Assembly: GCA_018992685.1 (NCBI GenBank)
Contig: JACVGT010000019.1
Location: 89,365-153,364, forward strand
Direction of reading: 5' to 3'
Origin: Theionarchaea archaeon
GTDB lineage: Archaea > Methanobacteriota_B > Thermococci > Methanofastidiosales > SZ-28-30
DNA length: 64,000 nucleotides
Position 1 is the stretch's first letter. The number at the start of each line of letters is the position of its first letter. Below are positions 8,557-17,628 of the stretch, piece by piece. The position numbers were made by a program, and so were the translations under genes. The notes below the pieces were generated by a model that did no database searches, was not told the origin of the DNA, and worked only from the letters and a program-made list of their open reading frames with translations.

Positions 8557-10386
8557 ATGAGAATGCTTGAAGTAGAGCCAGGGTACTACCTGGATGAATC
8601 CCAGGTGATGGTAGCCCCACAGGACCAGGATTTCATGTCACTGTTGAAAGACTACTATGTCATAACGAAAGATGGTCAGTACCTGTTTGCTTCCCAACAG
8701 ACAGGAAGAAGGCCTGACAGAGTCTTCTATATGGTGCCTCCGGGGTACAGGCTGGGAAAGAACCAGAAAGCTTTTGACCCGGAGACAGGACACCAGCTCT
8801 ACGCCATTGTGAAAGAGTATCTCAGAACCGTTCCTACCATCGTTCAGGATGGAATTCAGGGGGATCCGGGATATGAAACGGGGATCAGGGTGGTCATAAG
8901 CATAGAGAATCCACACAGTGCGTATCTTGGTTGGTTTGGAAAGCTGATGATTTTTCCTCCCAAAAAGTCCGTGAAGGTGAGCTGCTTCAACTACATTGTA
9001 CCAGAAAGACTTCCCACACGGTACATCACGAAGATCAGGAGCGTCTGGCCTGATTACAGCCCCGGTGAGCCCATTACGCTGTATGACTTTACTGGCATTG
9101 AAACGGATGTACGACGGGTGATCAGTCTGGGAGTGGACTACTTCGGTGGTGCCTACAAGAAGCCCAACCTGACAATGGTGTGGAACAGGGGGGAGTATGA
9201 CGGTCTCATATCATACCATGCTGGATGTACAAGGGACATGGTCATGAAAGGACTGAGTGGTACGGGGAAGACCACGCTCACGGTGGGACCAACCATTGAA
9301 CAAGATGACGCACTGCTTGGAATTCCCGAATACACCAACGGAAGAATCGCCCGTGTCCGTATCATAGGACTGGAGGCTGCAAGCTTCGCTAAATCAGAAG
9401 AACTCACCCCGGAAAGCCCCGAGTGGGAAGGGTTGATGAAATCCAGGTCCGTGGAATCAGGAACCCGCCACATTGTCCTGGCCCTGAATATTGATTGTGA
9501 GGGTGTGTTCTTTGTCACAAGGACAAGCGGCAATCACAGAGTCAGAGTCCCCCTGAAAATACCGGGACATCCCATTGGCTCACTCCTGTGCACAGACTAT
9601 ACACAGAGCAGGACCACCAATGGACGATTCATCTTCCAGTTCAACGAGCTTAATAAAGAGTGGAGCAGGGAGCCCCTGTACCTGAGATGCGAAGGTCTTG
9701 CTTTCAAGAGAGCCACCATTCTTGATCCCGTATTCCGGGTCCTTGACCCTCTCATGGCTGTCGCCCTAGACAGTGCCTGCGAGACCAAGATAACCTCAGC
9801 CATTGCTGGCCAGACAATTGGAAAAAAAGTCATGTCCTATGCCGCAACTGATTTCATGGCAGGCGAGGAATCCCGTCAGGCTCTGCTGAAGCTGACAGTA
9901 TATCAGGATCTGGGACTGGATTTCTCAGGGGGCCTGTTGTTCTTCATAGTGAATTCCGGATACTATGGAAGTACAGAGAGGAAAAAAGGAGAGAAGATAC
10001 CAGTGAAGGACACGAAGAGACTCATCGATCTAGTCATCCATAAGAGAATTAAGAAGTGGCTGCCACATCCCATTTTCAGGTATCTGATTCCGCACCCAGA
10101 AGAACTTGAATGTGAACACTGCATAAAAAACTACGCACGACGGTTTAATCCCCTGAATTACTACAGCCCTGAGAAGGTCCTGGAGCTGGCAAGAAGGGAC
10201 ATAAAAGAGAGAACAGCCTTTCTGGAGGGGCTATTCGGTAATGAAGAGGGCGGAGACGAACTATATGAGGTTATCCATGTGTGGGACTCACTTGACCTTC
10301 CCACTGTCGATGAGCTGGAGGCTTTCTATGAAGCACACTATGCTGTAACCGAGGAACCCCTGACTCAGGCTCTTTACTGGTTTTGA
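8557..10386 (+). CDS. PEP carboxykinase (ATP)-like protein, divergent
   Basis: 609 residues from ATG 8557. The phosphoenolpyruvate carboxykinase (ATP) P-loop GLSGTGKTTL is at residues 232-241. The preceding YKK (about 200-202) and YHAGC segments fit the metal/substrate-binding region of the family (EMKKG...HCSAN in the bacterial enzyme). The second kinase motif is altered (LEAASFAKSEEL instead of FEGGCYAK). The protein is about 70 residues longer than the standard 540-residue enzyme, and the C-terminal part contains a CEHC pair. It may catalyse oxaloacetate + ATP to PEP, but the changed motif leaves another phosphotransfer reaction possible. It is divergent from an Lrp regulator. Confidence 0.7.
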   Translation: MRMLEVEPGYYLDESQVMVAPQDQDFMSLLKDYYVITKDGQYLFASQQTGRRPDRVFYMVPPGYRLGKNQKAFDPETGHQLYAIVKEYLRTVPTIVQDGIQGDPGYETGIRVVISIENPHSAYLGWFGKLMIFPPKKSVKVSCFNYIVPERLPTRYITKIRSVWPDYSPGEPITLYDFTGIETDVRRVISLGVDYFGGAYKKPNLTMVWNRGEYDGLISYHAGCTRDMVMKGLSGTGKTTLTVGPTIEQDDALLGIPEYTNGRIARVRIIGLEAASFAKSEELTPESPEWEGLMKSRSVESGTRHIVLALNIDCEGVFFVTRTSGNHRVRVPLKIPGHPIGSLLCTDYTQSRTTNGRFIFQFNELNKEWSREPLYLRCEGLAFKRATILDPVFRVLDPLMAVALDSACETKITSAIAGQTIGKKVMSYAATDFMAGEESRQALLKLTVYQDLGLDFSGGLLFFIVNSGYYGSTERKKGEKIPVKDTKRLIDLVIHKRIKKWLPHPIFRYLIPHPEELECEHCIKNYARRFNPLNYYSPEKVLELARRDIKERTAFLEGLFGNEEGGDELYEVIHVWDSLDLPTVDELEAFYEAHYAVTEEPLTQALYWF

Positions 10387-10483
10387 CACAAAGACAATAT
10401 TTCGGTAAGGAATTGTACTTTTTTCAACATAGAGACGACATTTTTAACAAAATGTTTAATAAGGTGGGGAATATGAACACTGT

Positions 10484-11420
10484 ATGAAATCAATCGAAGA
10501 CGCTGTCAGATTCAGGTATTTGAATATACGCACTGACAGGTCACGAGCTATCCTGAAGATACAACACGTACTCATAGGCGCCCTGAGAGAGTTCCTCACA
10601 GAACATGGATTCTGCCAGATTCTGGCACCTGTGGTGGGTCCAGTTACTGATCCGGGTATCAGAGGGGCTGGCATCGTTCACTTTGATTTTTATGGAACGT
10701 CCTACGCCATTATGAGCAGTATGATTCTGTACAAGCAAATGGCTTTGGGCGCTTTTGAGAGCATTTTTTCTCTGTCACCCAATGTGCGGCTTGAGGAAGC
10801 ATCCACCATTGACACCGGAAGGCATCTGGCTGAATTCTACCAGCTTGACCTTGAGTCTGCCAGGAAGAGTTGCCAGGAGATGATGGACCTGGGAGAAGGA
10901 ATGATATGTCACTCTATGGACGCAATACGAGAATGCTCGGAGGAACTGGATACCCTGGGCAGACATCTTCCTTCTTTACACCCCCCCCTTCAAGAGGATA
11001 GCCCATAGAACACTTGAAGAACAGCTGTCCATACACGGTGAAATACCGTTTGAGAAAGAATATGATCTTTCCAGGGCTTCTTCAGAACCATTTTGGATCT
11101 ATGATTATCCTGTGGGGTCTCGAGGGTTTTACTACCTGGAAAAAGATGGGGTTCTCAAGTCCATGGATTTGATCATGCCTGAAGGGTTTGGAGAAGTCAT
11201 CTCCGGGGGAGAACGAGAGGTTAGATATGAGGAAGTGAGAAGGCTCCTCACGAAAGAGGGAATTGCTGATGAGTACTCCTGGTATCTGGATATGTTGAAG
11301 GCAGGTGTCCCGCCTTCAGCAGGATTTGGGTTGGGCATTGAACGGTTTACACGCTATGTGTGCGGGCTGGACCACATCTGGGAGAGTTCCCCCTTCCCAA
11401 AAGTTCCCGGTATTCCATAA
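10484..11420 (+). CDS. AsnRS-like asparagine synthetase (archaeal type), frameshifted
   Basis: Two open frames together make one class II aminoacyl-tRNA-synthetase-like catalytic domain of about 310 residues, without an anticodon-binding domain. Frame one (10484-11008) carries motif 2 (PNVRLEEAST...HLAEFYQLDLE). Frame two (to 11420) carries motif 3 (GFGLGIERFTRYVCG) and the family ending FPKVPGIP. Archaeal AsnRS paralogues of this size make asparagine from aspartate. The frames join in a run of eight Cs (10981-10988); seven would restore LHPPFKRIAHR. This could be a sequencing slip, a true pseudogene or frameshifting. A TATA-like TTTAATAAGG lies about 27 bases before the ATG (leaderless). Confidence 0.75.
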
Positions 11421-11537
11421 TGGTGATGGATACGTGGTGACTCAGGGTTCCAGGAGCACAGGCAGGGGAATCTGCACTTTAATCTCCTGTAATTCGTGGA
11501 TAGAGAAGAGAGGAGTCTGTCCTCCTCCACCACATTC

Positions 11538-12629
11538 TCAGAATTCTCGAGCAACAGGCCTGTGGGCATTCCATAGTTGAGCCGGATTGAGACAGGTGAA
11601 TTCCTTTGAAAGGCAGGGAGCTATCAGTGACATAACATTCCCTCCACCACTGATCCATTTTTCCCACGCCTGTTTGGCGCGGCCGTCGGAAGCGTACAAT
11701 CCCATGCTCTTGAACGGTTCCAGACTCTCCTGGTCGTACAGGAAACTCCATATCGCCAATTCCATTTCAAGGTCCTGAGTTAGCTTGAAAAACCTTTCAA
11801 CAAATTCGGCTTGTTCTGATTCGCTGCTCTCCCAACCTGGAGGACTGGAATCTGTGTGCTAGCCAATCTCAACAAATGCGATGGGGTTTTGTGTGTGCTG
11901 TTGAATGTCTGTGTAGTAGTCTGCGGGGATTTTTGAAGGCGTCTCATATATCAATCCCGGATAGGTGGTGAAGGCTGCAATGTCTGAAGCGAATCTATCA
12001 AGGAGGAACCAGTGAGCAGTCTCTGGATCATTTGCACCGCCATATAATCCGCCGTTCAGTCCTTTCATTTTTTCCAGTTGAAAGACAGTGAAGACCACAG
12101 TGCTTGGTGACACTTCTTTCACTGCATCATACACCTCACGGTAGAGCGTGACGAATTTCTCAAAGTCAGCAGGGGACTTTTGATAGAGAACATTCACCTC
12201 AATGCCGAAGCCGAGATATTCGGGGCTATGTGTTCGGGCAAAGGTGACTGCACTGGTCACGTAAGTCTGGGTTGTCGCTTCATTCAGGGGGCGTGCTACC
12301 CTTCCAGTAGACTGTGTGAAAAATTGAGTTAATACGAGGGGAGTATAGTGGTAGGTTGAAGCCAAGTCTGTTATGACGGCTGGACCGCCCCTGTCTGTCT
12401 CAAGCTCAATCCAATCTCCAGTCCAGGATATGATTTCTCCTGCCAGGACCGCTTTCTCAAAGAACTCTGTGAAATCATCAGCCCGGAAGCTCTTTGGAGA
12501 AAGACTGACACCTTTCAGTGGAATGGATTCCCTTCTGGTTTCTGCCAGATGACTGTCTTCCTGCCCAATGCAGGTAGTCAGTAGGGCCACAATGACAAGG
12601 ATGATCATTATTCCTGCTGGGTTCTTCAT
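11538..12629 (-). pseudogene. Exported glycosidase-like lipoprotein interrupted by an in-frame TAG
   Basis: The open frame from 12629 begins with a lipoprotein-type signal ending LLTTC. It continues as a TIM-barrel-like protein with GFGIEVNVLY and FVEIG segments, then hits TAG at 11859-11861. The same frame stays open for another 107 codons down to 11538 and remains protein-like (SSPPGWESSESEQAEFVERF, MELAIWSFLYDQES, AKQAWEKWI). The missing residue follows EIG, where clan A glycosidases have Trp after the nucleophile Glu (EIGW). A TGG to TAG change explains it. A substrate cannot be named. The ATG at 12629 has no clear TATA box. Confidence 0.65.
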
Positions 12630-12815
12630 GGCATCGTCTTGTTCTCACCAGTTAAGTGGTTTACCCTTGCAGGGCCAGGAGACCCAGAAGCTGAACCCAG
12701 AGATTCCAGTCCTCCCGGTGTTGCCTTCTTGTGCTGTAGCGACGGCATTCATTTCCGTGCCGGCCCCACCCTTGTGAACAAAAACCCTTTTGTAGGTCGA
12801 GGTCTGAGATAGCTC

Positions 12816-13340
12816 ATGAGGATCGCCATTACAGGGACCCCGGGTGTGGGAAAGACTTCTGTAGCAAGAGAAATATCTGAAGCATTGGGACTAACCCTTA
12901 TCGACATATCTGCAGTGGCTGAGAAAAGTGGGGCAGTAGTGGGAAAAGAAGAAGACAGTCTGGTGGTGGATGTAGAGACCGTGAAGAAATCTCTTGAATC
13001 GGTGGATAATATCGTTATCGATTCACATTTCGCAGAAATGTTCGATGTGGATTTCGTGTTTGTGCTGCGCTGTGAACCCTCGACTCTCTGTGAGAGATTG
13101 AAAGCGAGAGGATATTCACAGGAAAAGATACGGGAGAACGTTTTGGCCGAGATACTGGACTATTCTCTGCAAAATGCTCTCACATTTCACCAACCAGAGA
13201 AGATCTTTGAAATTCTTGAGAATCCTGTCCGAGAAATAGTGAGTGTCATTAACAATCCAGATACCAAGAGAAGCGCAGCCTGTGGGAGTAAAACCCAGTT
13301 CCTCACTGAAGAGAATTTAGCCTTGGTGAGAGAATGCTAA
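12816..13340 (+). CDS. AK6/Fap7-type adenylate kinase
   Basis: 174 residues. P-loop GTPGVGKTS at 7-15, the VVDVETVKKSLE and IDSHFAEMF segments, and the lid-region ARGYSQEKIRENVLAEI helix are those of archaeal AK6. The enzyme interconverts adenine nucleotides, and its eukaryotic counterpart Fap7 acts in small-subunit rRNA maturation with uS11. A leaderless start at 12816 is supported by a TATA-like CTTTTGTAGG about 25 bases upstream. A weak hairpin (CCTGTCT..AGGCAGG) follows the stop near 13341-13360 and may end transcription. Confidence 0.9.
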   Translation: MRIAITGTPGVGKTSVAREISEALGLTLIDISAVAEKSGAVVGKEEDSLVVDVETVKKSLESVDNIVIDSHFAEMFDVDFVFVLRCEPSTLCERLKARGYSQEKIRENVLAEILDYSLQNALTFHQPEKIFEILENPVREIVSVINNPDTKRSAACGSKTQFLTEENLALVREC

Positions 13341-13431
13341 CCTGTCTGCTGGAGGCAGGTTCATATGATGTGATGAAGACAGGATACTCACACCATGAAC
13401 CTTTTTTAGCAATGGGAACGTAGGGTTCACA

Positions 13432-14265
13432 ATGATCATTCGGGAGTTTGATCCCTGGAAGTCACGCCTGTGTACCTGTCCACCCAAATACTCTCTGAAT
13501 CCCTACACAGGATGTGATCATCGATGTGTGTACTGTTATATTACGGGGTACATTACGAATGCTTTCCACTGCAGGCCAAAATCTGATCTGTTGACCAGTT
13601 TGAAAAGGGAATTGAAGAAGATCGACAGCCATAAAATCATCTCTATGGCAAACAGTTCAGATCCCTACCCTCAGCTGGAGAGGAAGATGGAATTGACCAG
13701 GAAGGTGGTTCTCCTGTTTGCCAGGGAGAACTTCATGTTCCACATTGTCACCAAGTCTGATCTCGTAACCCGGGACATTGATGTGTTGAAAGATGCAGCC
13801 TGCGCTGTTGCAATCACGATTACCACCATGGACGAGGTCCTTGCCAGGAGGCTGGAACCAGGGGCGCCTCCTCCTGAAAAGAGAGTTGAAGCACTGAGAC
13901 GACTGAAAGAGAGCGGAATTCCAGTCTCTGTGAGAATTGATCCCATTATCCCTGGGGTTACAGCCCCTGAAGAAGTGCTTCAACAGGTCCCCTTTGTCGA
14001 CCATGTGACAGCTTCCACACTGAAACTGCGACCTGATGCAATCAGGAGAATGATGGCAGCAGTTCCAGAGGTAATGGCAACTCTGAAACCCCTCTATACC
14101 GAAAGGATTGGAAATGCCCTGTACTTACCTGAAAGAGTCCGGTTTCATACGTTGAACTCACTTGAAAAAGCGTGCAGAGAGAACAACGTGTCATTTGGCA
14201 CCTGCAGAGAAGGGTTGAACAGTGGAAGTAGCTGTGATGGGAGTCATCTTATACGTGACAGGTGA
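13432..14265 (+). CDS. Radical SAM protein, SplB-like
   Basis: 277 residues. The radical SAM cluster motif CDHRCVYC (about 29-36) is preceded by NPYTGC and followed by SSDPYPQLERK and IRIDPIIPG, as in the COG1533 (spore photoproduct lyase-like) family. These proteins bind a [4Fe-4S] cluster and S-adenosylmethionine. The archaeal members are not characterised and probably do not repair spore photoproduct. The ATG follows GGGTTCACA; the T-rich stretch CCTTTTTTAGC at about 13400-13410 is the likely promoter. Confidence 0.85.
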   Translation: MIIREFDPWKSRLCTCPPKYSLNPYTGCDHRCVYCYITGYITNAFHCRPKSDLLTSLKRELKKIDSHKIISMANSSDPYPQLERKMELTRKVVLLFARENFMFHIVTKSDLVTRDIDVLKDAACAVAITITTMDEVLARRLEPGAPPPEKRVEALRRLKESGIPVSVRIDPIIPGVTAPEEVLQQVPFVDHVTASTLKLRPDAIRRMMAAVPEVMATLKPLYTERIGNALYLPERVRFHTLNSLEKACRENNVSFGTCREGLNSGSSCDGSHLIRDR

Positions 14266-14291
14266 GAGAGTTCCCACCGGGTGTAGTGCAA

Positions 14292-14804
14292 TCAGATAGG
14301 CTGAGAAGCCTCAATAGCCTCTCGGGCAAATTGGTCCTTCTTGCATGATATACAGTAAGATTCAATGTTGTTCCTGTCCTTATCAAGGAGTCCGACCTTT
14401 TCTATCTTCTTTCTGATCTCTTCCATGTGTCTCCTGGTAGTAATCACTTTCCCACATCCCTGACACAGGATAAGGTCATGTTCAATCTCATCATAGGACT
14501 CTGCCCTGTTTAAGGTGGCCATTTCAAACTTCTGGGTAAGGTTGATCCCCTCCCAGGGGCAGATATCCTGGCAGCTCCGGCAAAAAATGCACAACCCATG
14601 GTCGATTCTCATGGTCCTGGTCTTTTTCTCATCTACAATGGTGATGGCCTTTGGGGGGCACACCGCAGCGCAGGCGCCGCACCCAACGCACTCATCGGTG
14701 AACTCTGTCCTCCCTCTGAATCCTTCAGGGGCTGGAGAAGGCTCAAACGGATATTTTACTGTAAAAGGTTTCTTAAACAAGGAAAATAGTGCTTCAAGTT
14801 CCAT
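14292..14804 (-). CDS. mbhN: Group 4 hydrogenase ferredoxin subunit (MbhN/NuoI-like)
   Basis: 170 residues. Two [4Fe-4S] motifs, CVGCGACAAVCP and CIFCRSCQDICP, lie between residues 38 and 84. A C-terminal extension has two further CxxC pairs (CQGCG and CISC) that could bind zinc. This is the electron-wire subunit linking ferredoxin to the NiFe hydrogenase small subunit. It is the last gene of the 15-gene operon and its start touches the stop of the NuoH-like gene (14804). Confidence 0.9.
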   Translation of the reverse strand: MELEALFSLFKKPFTVKYPFEPSPAPEGFRGRTEFTDECVGCGACAAVCPPKAITIVDEKKTRTMRIDHGLCIFCRSCQDICPWEGINLTQKFEMATLNRAESYDEIEHDLILCQGCGKVITTRRHMEEIRKKIEKVGLLDKDRNNIESYCISCKKDQFAREAIEASQPI

Positions 14805-15688
14805 TAAATCACCACCCTTACGAGATCAATGACTGCCAGAACCGCCATGTATTTCCAGAAGAAAACAAAACTCTGTTCTGTCTTCACCCTGGCTGAAATG
14901 ACCTTGATAAAAATGAACAGGAGCCACAACAGCCCACCAGTAATCAAGAACATCCACCAGTTCTGCCAGAAGAACAGGATAACTACCAGAGAGATCACCG
15001 TAAACACTTTGACCTGGTTGGAAAGGGTGAAAATTGCCAACCTGTACCCGGAGTACTCCACCAGAGGTCCTCCCAGAATTTCCTGTTCGGCTTCTGGTAT
15101 GTCGAAGGGTTGCAACCCGATCTTGGCGGGTACAATGCTCAAGAAGGCAATGCAGGCAAAGGGAAGCTGGTAGAACAACATGCCGTGAACTTCCTGGGCC
15201 TCAGCTATTCCTGTCAAGGAAAAACTGCCTGCCCTCACTGCCACCGCCACAATGGAAATTGCCAGGGGCAGTTCATAGGCAAAGAGCTGGGTTACTTCTC
15301 TCGATCCTCCCACAGCGCCAAAGGGGCTGGCTGAAGAAAATCCTCCAACTGCCAGCATGATTGACGACATGTTCAGCACATAAATGACCACAATCACATC
15401 GCCAGCAAAGGACAGTCCCCACACCGGGAACAGCATGGGCACCACCAGGATAGAAGCCAGAGCAATGATGGGAGCCCAGGTGAACAGAGCGCCCGCTTTC
15501 TCAGGCCTAACACTGTCTTTGGACAGTAACTTCACGAAATCATAGAAGGGCTGCAAAAATGGTGGGCCACGTCTGTTCTGCATGCGTGCTCTCACCTTTC
15601 GGTACATCCCTGCATACAGGAACGTCATCACCGAGGTGAATAACAGCCCCGGAATGATGAAAATCGAAATCAATGGATTGAGACTCAT
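14804..15688 (-). CDS. mbhM: Group 4 hydrogenase membrane anchor (MbhM/NuoH-like)
   Basis: 294 residues from ATG 15688, about eight transmembrane helices. The conserved loop RRGPPFLQPFYDFVKLLSKD at about 38-57 and FDIPEAEQEI near 193 mark the NuoH/HycD family, which docks the hydrophilic arm on the membrane and forms the entry of the ion path. The AGGTGAT ribosome binding site overlaps the stop of the large subunit, which favours this start over an upstream in-frame one at 15751. Confidence 0.92.
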   Translation of the reverse strand: MSLNPLISIFIIPGLLFTSVMTFLYAGMYRKVRARMQNRRGPPFLQPFYDFVKLLSKDSVRPEKAGALFTWAPIIALASILVVPMLFPVWGLSFAGDVIVVIYVLNMSSIMLAVGGFSSASPFGAVGGSREVTQLFAYELPLAISIVAVAVRAGSFSLTGIAEAQEVHGMLFYQLPFACIAFLSIVPAKIGLQPFDIPEAEQEILGGPLVEYSGYRLAIFTLSNQVKVFTVISLVVILFFWQNWWMFLITGGLLWLLFIFIKVISARVKTEQSFVFFWKYMAVLAVIDLVRVVI

Positions 15689-15692
15689 GATA

Positions 15693-16778
15693 TCACCTAT
15701 CCGTACAGCAGAAACACGGGTCAATGCTTGCCAGCGTAATAGGAACGTCACCCAGGGTGTCCCCCTCCAGCATCACCGGGACTGCCTGTACATTGGCATA
15801 TGTGGGGGCACGTATTTTCACCCGCTCAGGATAAAAGGTGCCGTTGGACCTGACATAGTGGAACACTTCTCCGCGAGGAGCTTCGTATCTTCCAACTCCT
15901 TCGCCAGGTGGGATTTCTTTCACTGGAACTGCTATTTCCTTTCCCTTCAACCCCTTGAGAGCTGCTACTGCCTGTCTGATGATTTTCACTGATTCGAAAA
16001 CCTCAAGGAGCCTGACTTTTGCCCTGGCCATATTATCTTCTTCATCCAGGACGATTTTCTCGAAGTCCACTCTATCATATGCAAGGTGTGGATCATCCTT
16101 CCTCACATCAACAGCATAGCCTGACGCTCGGGCCAGAGGACCTACTGTACACAGCCTCCGTGCATCGTCTCTGGGCAGTGTCCCAGTTCCTACCAGTCGT
16201 GCTCTGATGGTCCTGTTTCTCAGGAAAGAATCAATGTAGTGTTCTGTCCTGCGCTCCACAACCTCGAGAGCGGTCAGCAGACCCGGGATCTGCTTTTCAG
16301 TGATGTCCTTCCTGCATCCTCCAACAGTATTCCATGCGTAATGGTTCCTGTTACCCGTTATTGTTTCAAGCTGATCCAGAACGAATTCTCTGTCTCTCCA
16401 CGTGTACATGAACAGTGTTTCAATCCCTATTATTTCAGCAGCTATTCCCGCCCACAACAAGTGGGAGTGAATCCTTTCCAGCTCAGCAATGATCATCCTC
16501 GAGTATTCAGCTCTTTCAGGCAGTGTGACACCAGCAATGTCCTCTACTGCCTGTGTGAATGCCAGAGGATGGGACATGGAACAGATGCCGCAGATTCGTT
16601 CCACCAGTAGTATGTCCTGTTCATAGGTTTTTCTTTCTGCAAGCTTCTCTACGCCTCTGTGGTTGTATCCCATGGTAATATCTACGTTGATGACTTTTTC
16701 TCCTTCTGCATACACTTTCAAGCGCTCAGGTTCTGCCAGAGCCAGGTGCTGGGGTCCAAATTGTACAACGACATCCAT
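15693..16778 (-). CDS. mbhL: Group 4 [NiFe]-hydrogenase large subunit (MbhL-like)
   Basis: 361 residues. Both NiFe-site motifs are intact: RICGIC (Cys63, Cys66) and DPCFCC (Cys355, Cys358). It should therefore bind a real NiFe centre, unlike the NuoD/FpoD relatives that lost it. The protein ends three residues after the last cysteine (TDR), so no maturation protease cleavage is needed, as in several Ech-type enzymes. It evolves or oxidises H2 with ferredoxin as partner. It is one base from the NuoC-like gene. Confidence 0.93.
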   Translation of the reverse strand: MDVVVQFGPQHLALAEPERLKVYAEGEKVINVDITMGYNHRGVEKLAERKTYEQDILLVERICGICSMSHPLAFTQAVEDIAGVTLPERAEYSRMIIAELERIHSHLLWAGIAAEIIGIETLFMYTWRDREFVLDQLETITGNRNHYAWNTVGGCRKDITEKQIPGLLTALEVVERRTEHYIDSFLRNRTIRARLVGTGTLPRDDARRLCTVGPLARASGYAVDVRKDDPHLAYDRVDFEKIVLDEEDNMARAKVRLLEVFESVKIIRQAVAALKGLKGKEIAVPVKEIPPGEGVGRYEAPRGEVFHYVRSNGTFYPERVKIRAPTYANVQAVPVMLEGDTLGDVPITLASIDPCFCCTDR

Positions 16779-16779
16779 T

Positions 16780-17199
16780 TCAATACCTCCTCAAAGGATA
16801 TTCTGTATAGTCATCAGGAAGGAACAGGTGCCGGGGATCGGGGTGATTGACCACAATGATACCCATCATTTCCATGGCTTCCCTCTCGTACCAGGCTGCA
16901 GATGGGTAGAAATCAGATATGGTCTCAATCCTGGGATTTCCCCGTGGAGCAGACGTCTTCAGGCTCACCTGCAGGGGGGTAATCTCGAAGTGATAGACCA
17001 GTTCCAGCTCTTCGCCCAGGTCCACAGAAGAGATCACTGAGAGGTGGCCTCCCATATCCTGAAAGAGCTTGACTGCCTGTCTGTGGGATCCATTCTGCAC
17101 CTTGATAAATACTCTGTTTCTCCGCGTCGGGGTAACCTCCAGCACATTCTCCCTGAGATGAGTTCTCAACATTTCTTTCAACTCCGGAACAGTGACCAT
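16780..17199 (-). CDS. mbhK: Group 4 hydrogenase NuoC-like subunit (MbhK)
   Basis: 139 residues of the 30 kDa complex I subunit family, recognised by YPSAAWYEREAMEMMGI and the C-terminal HPDPRHLFLPDDYTEYPLR. It is structural and binds the large and small subunits. Its start abuts the small-subunit stop (17200). Confidence 0.9.
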   Translation of the reverse strand: MVTVPELKEMLRTHLRENVLEVTPTRRNRVFIKVQNGSHRQAVKLFQDMGGHLSVISSVDLGEELELVYHFEITPLQVSLKTSAPRGNPRIETISDFYPSAAWYEREAMEMMGIIVVNHPDPRHLFLPDDYTEYPLRRY

Positions 17200-17628
17200 T
17201 TACTCACCCCACAGAGCATTCAGTGCCGTGACAACCCCGTGCAGAATGGCCTGAGGCCTCGGTGGACATCCCGGAATGTATGCAGCCACCGGAATTACCT
17301 TGTCCGCAGGGCCATATGATGCATAGGTCTCATTGAAGATGCCTTTGGTGATGGCACAGGAACCAATGGCTACTGCAGCCTTTGGGTCCATGGTTTGCTC
17401 ATATAATCGTTTCAGTACATCCCTTGTCTTTAGTGTAATAATTCCAGTCACTACGATGATATCTGCATGACGAGGATTTGGCTTTAAGACTCCTCCAAAC
17501 CGTTCCACATCAAACCGGGGGGCAAGAGCGGCCAGAACTTCGATATCGCAGTTATTGCATGACCCGCAGCTCACGTGAAGCAGCCAGGGGGATTTCTTCC
17601 TGCAGTAATTCACCATTTTATCCAGCAT
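17200..17628 (-). CDS. mbhJ: Group 4 hydrogenase small subunit (MbhJ/NuoB-like)
   Basis: 142 residues from ATG 17628. One proximal [4Fe-4S] cluster is predicted from SCGSCNNCD, IGSCAI and PGCPPRP. The start is set by a GGAGGGTGG ribosome binding site and by TAATG overlap with the MrpD-like gene; an earlier in-frame start at 17643 lacks this. It passes electrons between MbhN and the NiFe site. Confidence 0.92.
   Translation of the reverse strand: MLDKMVNYCRKKSPWLLHVSCGSCNNCDIEVLAALAPRFDVERFGGVLKPNPRHADIIVVTGIITLKTRDVLKRLYEQTMDPKAAVAIGSCAITKGIFNETYASYGPADKVIPVAAYIPGCPPRPQAILHGVVTALNALWGE

Noticed and set aside
11859..11861. Pyrrolysine at the in-frame TAG
   Set aside because: TAG ends many ordinary genes in the window, no pyl genes are visible, and homologous glycosidase-like proteins are expected to have Trp (TGG) there. 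Kept only as an untested option.
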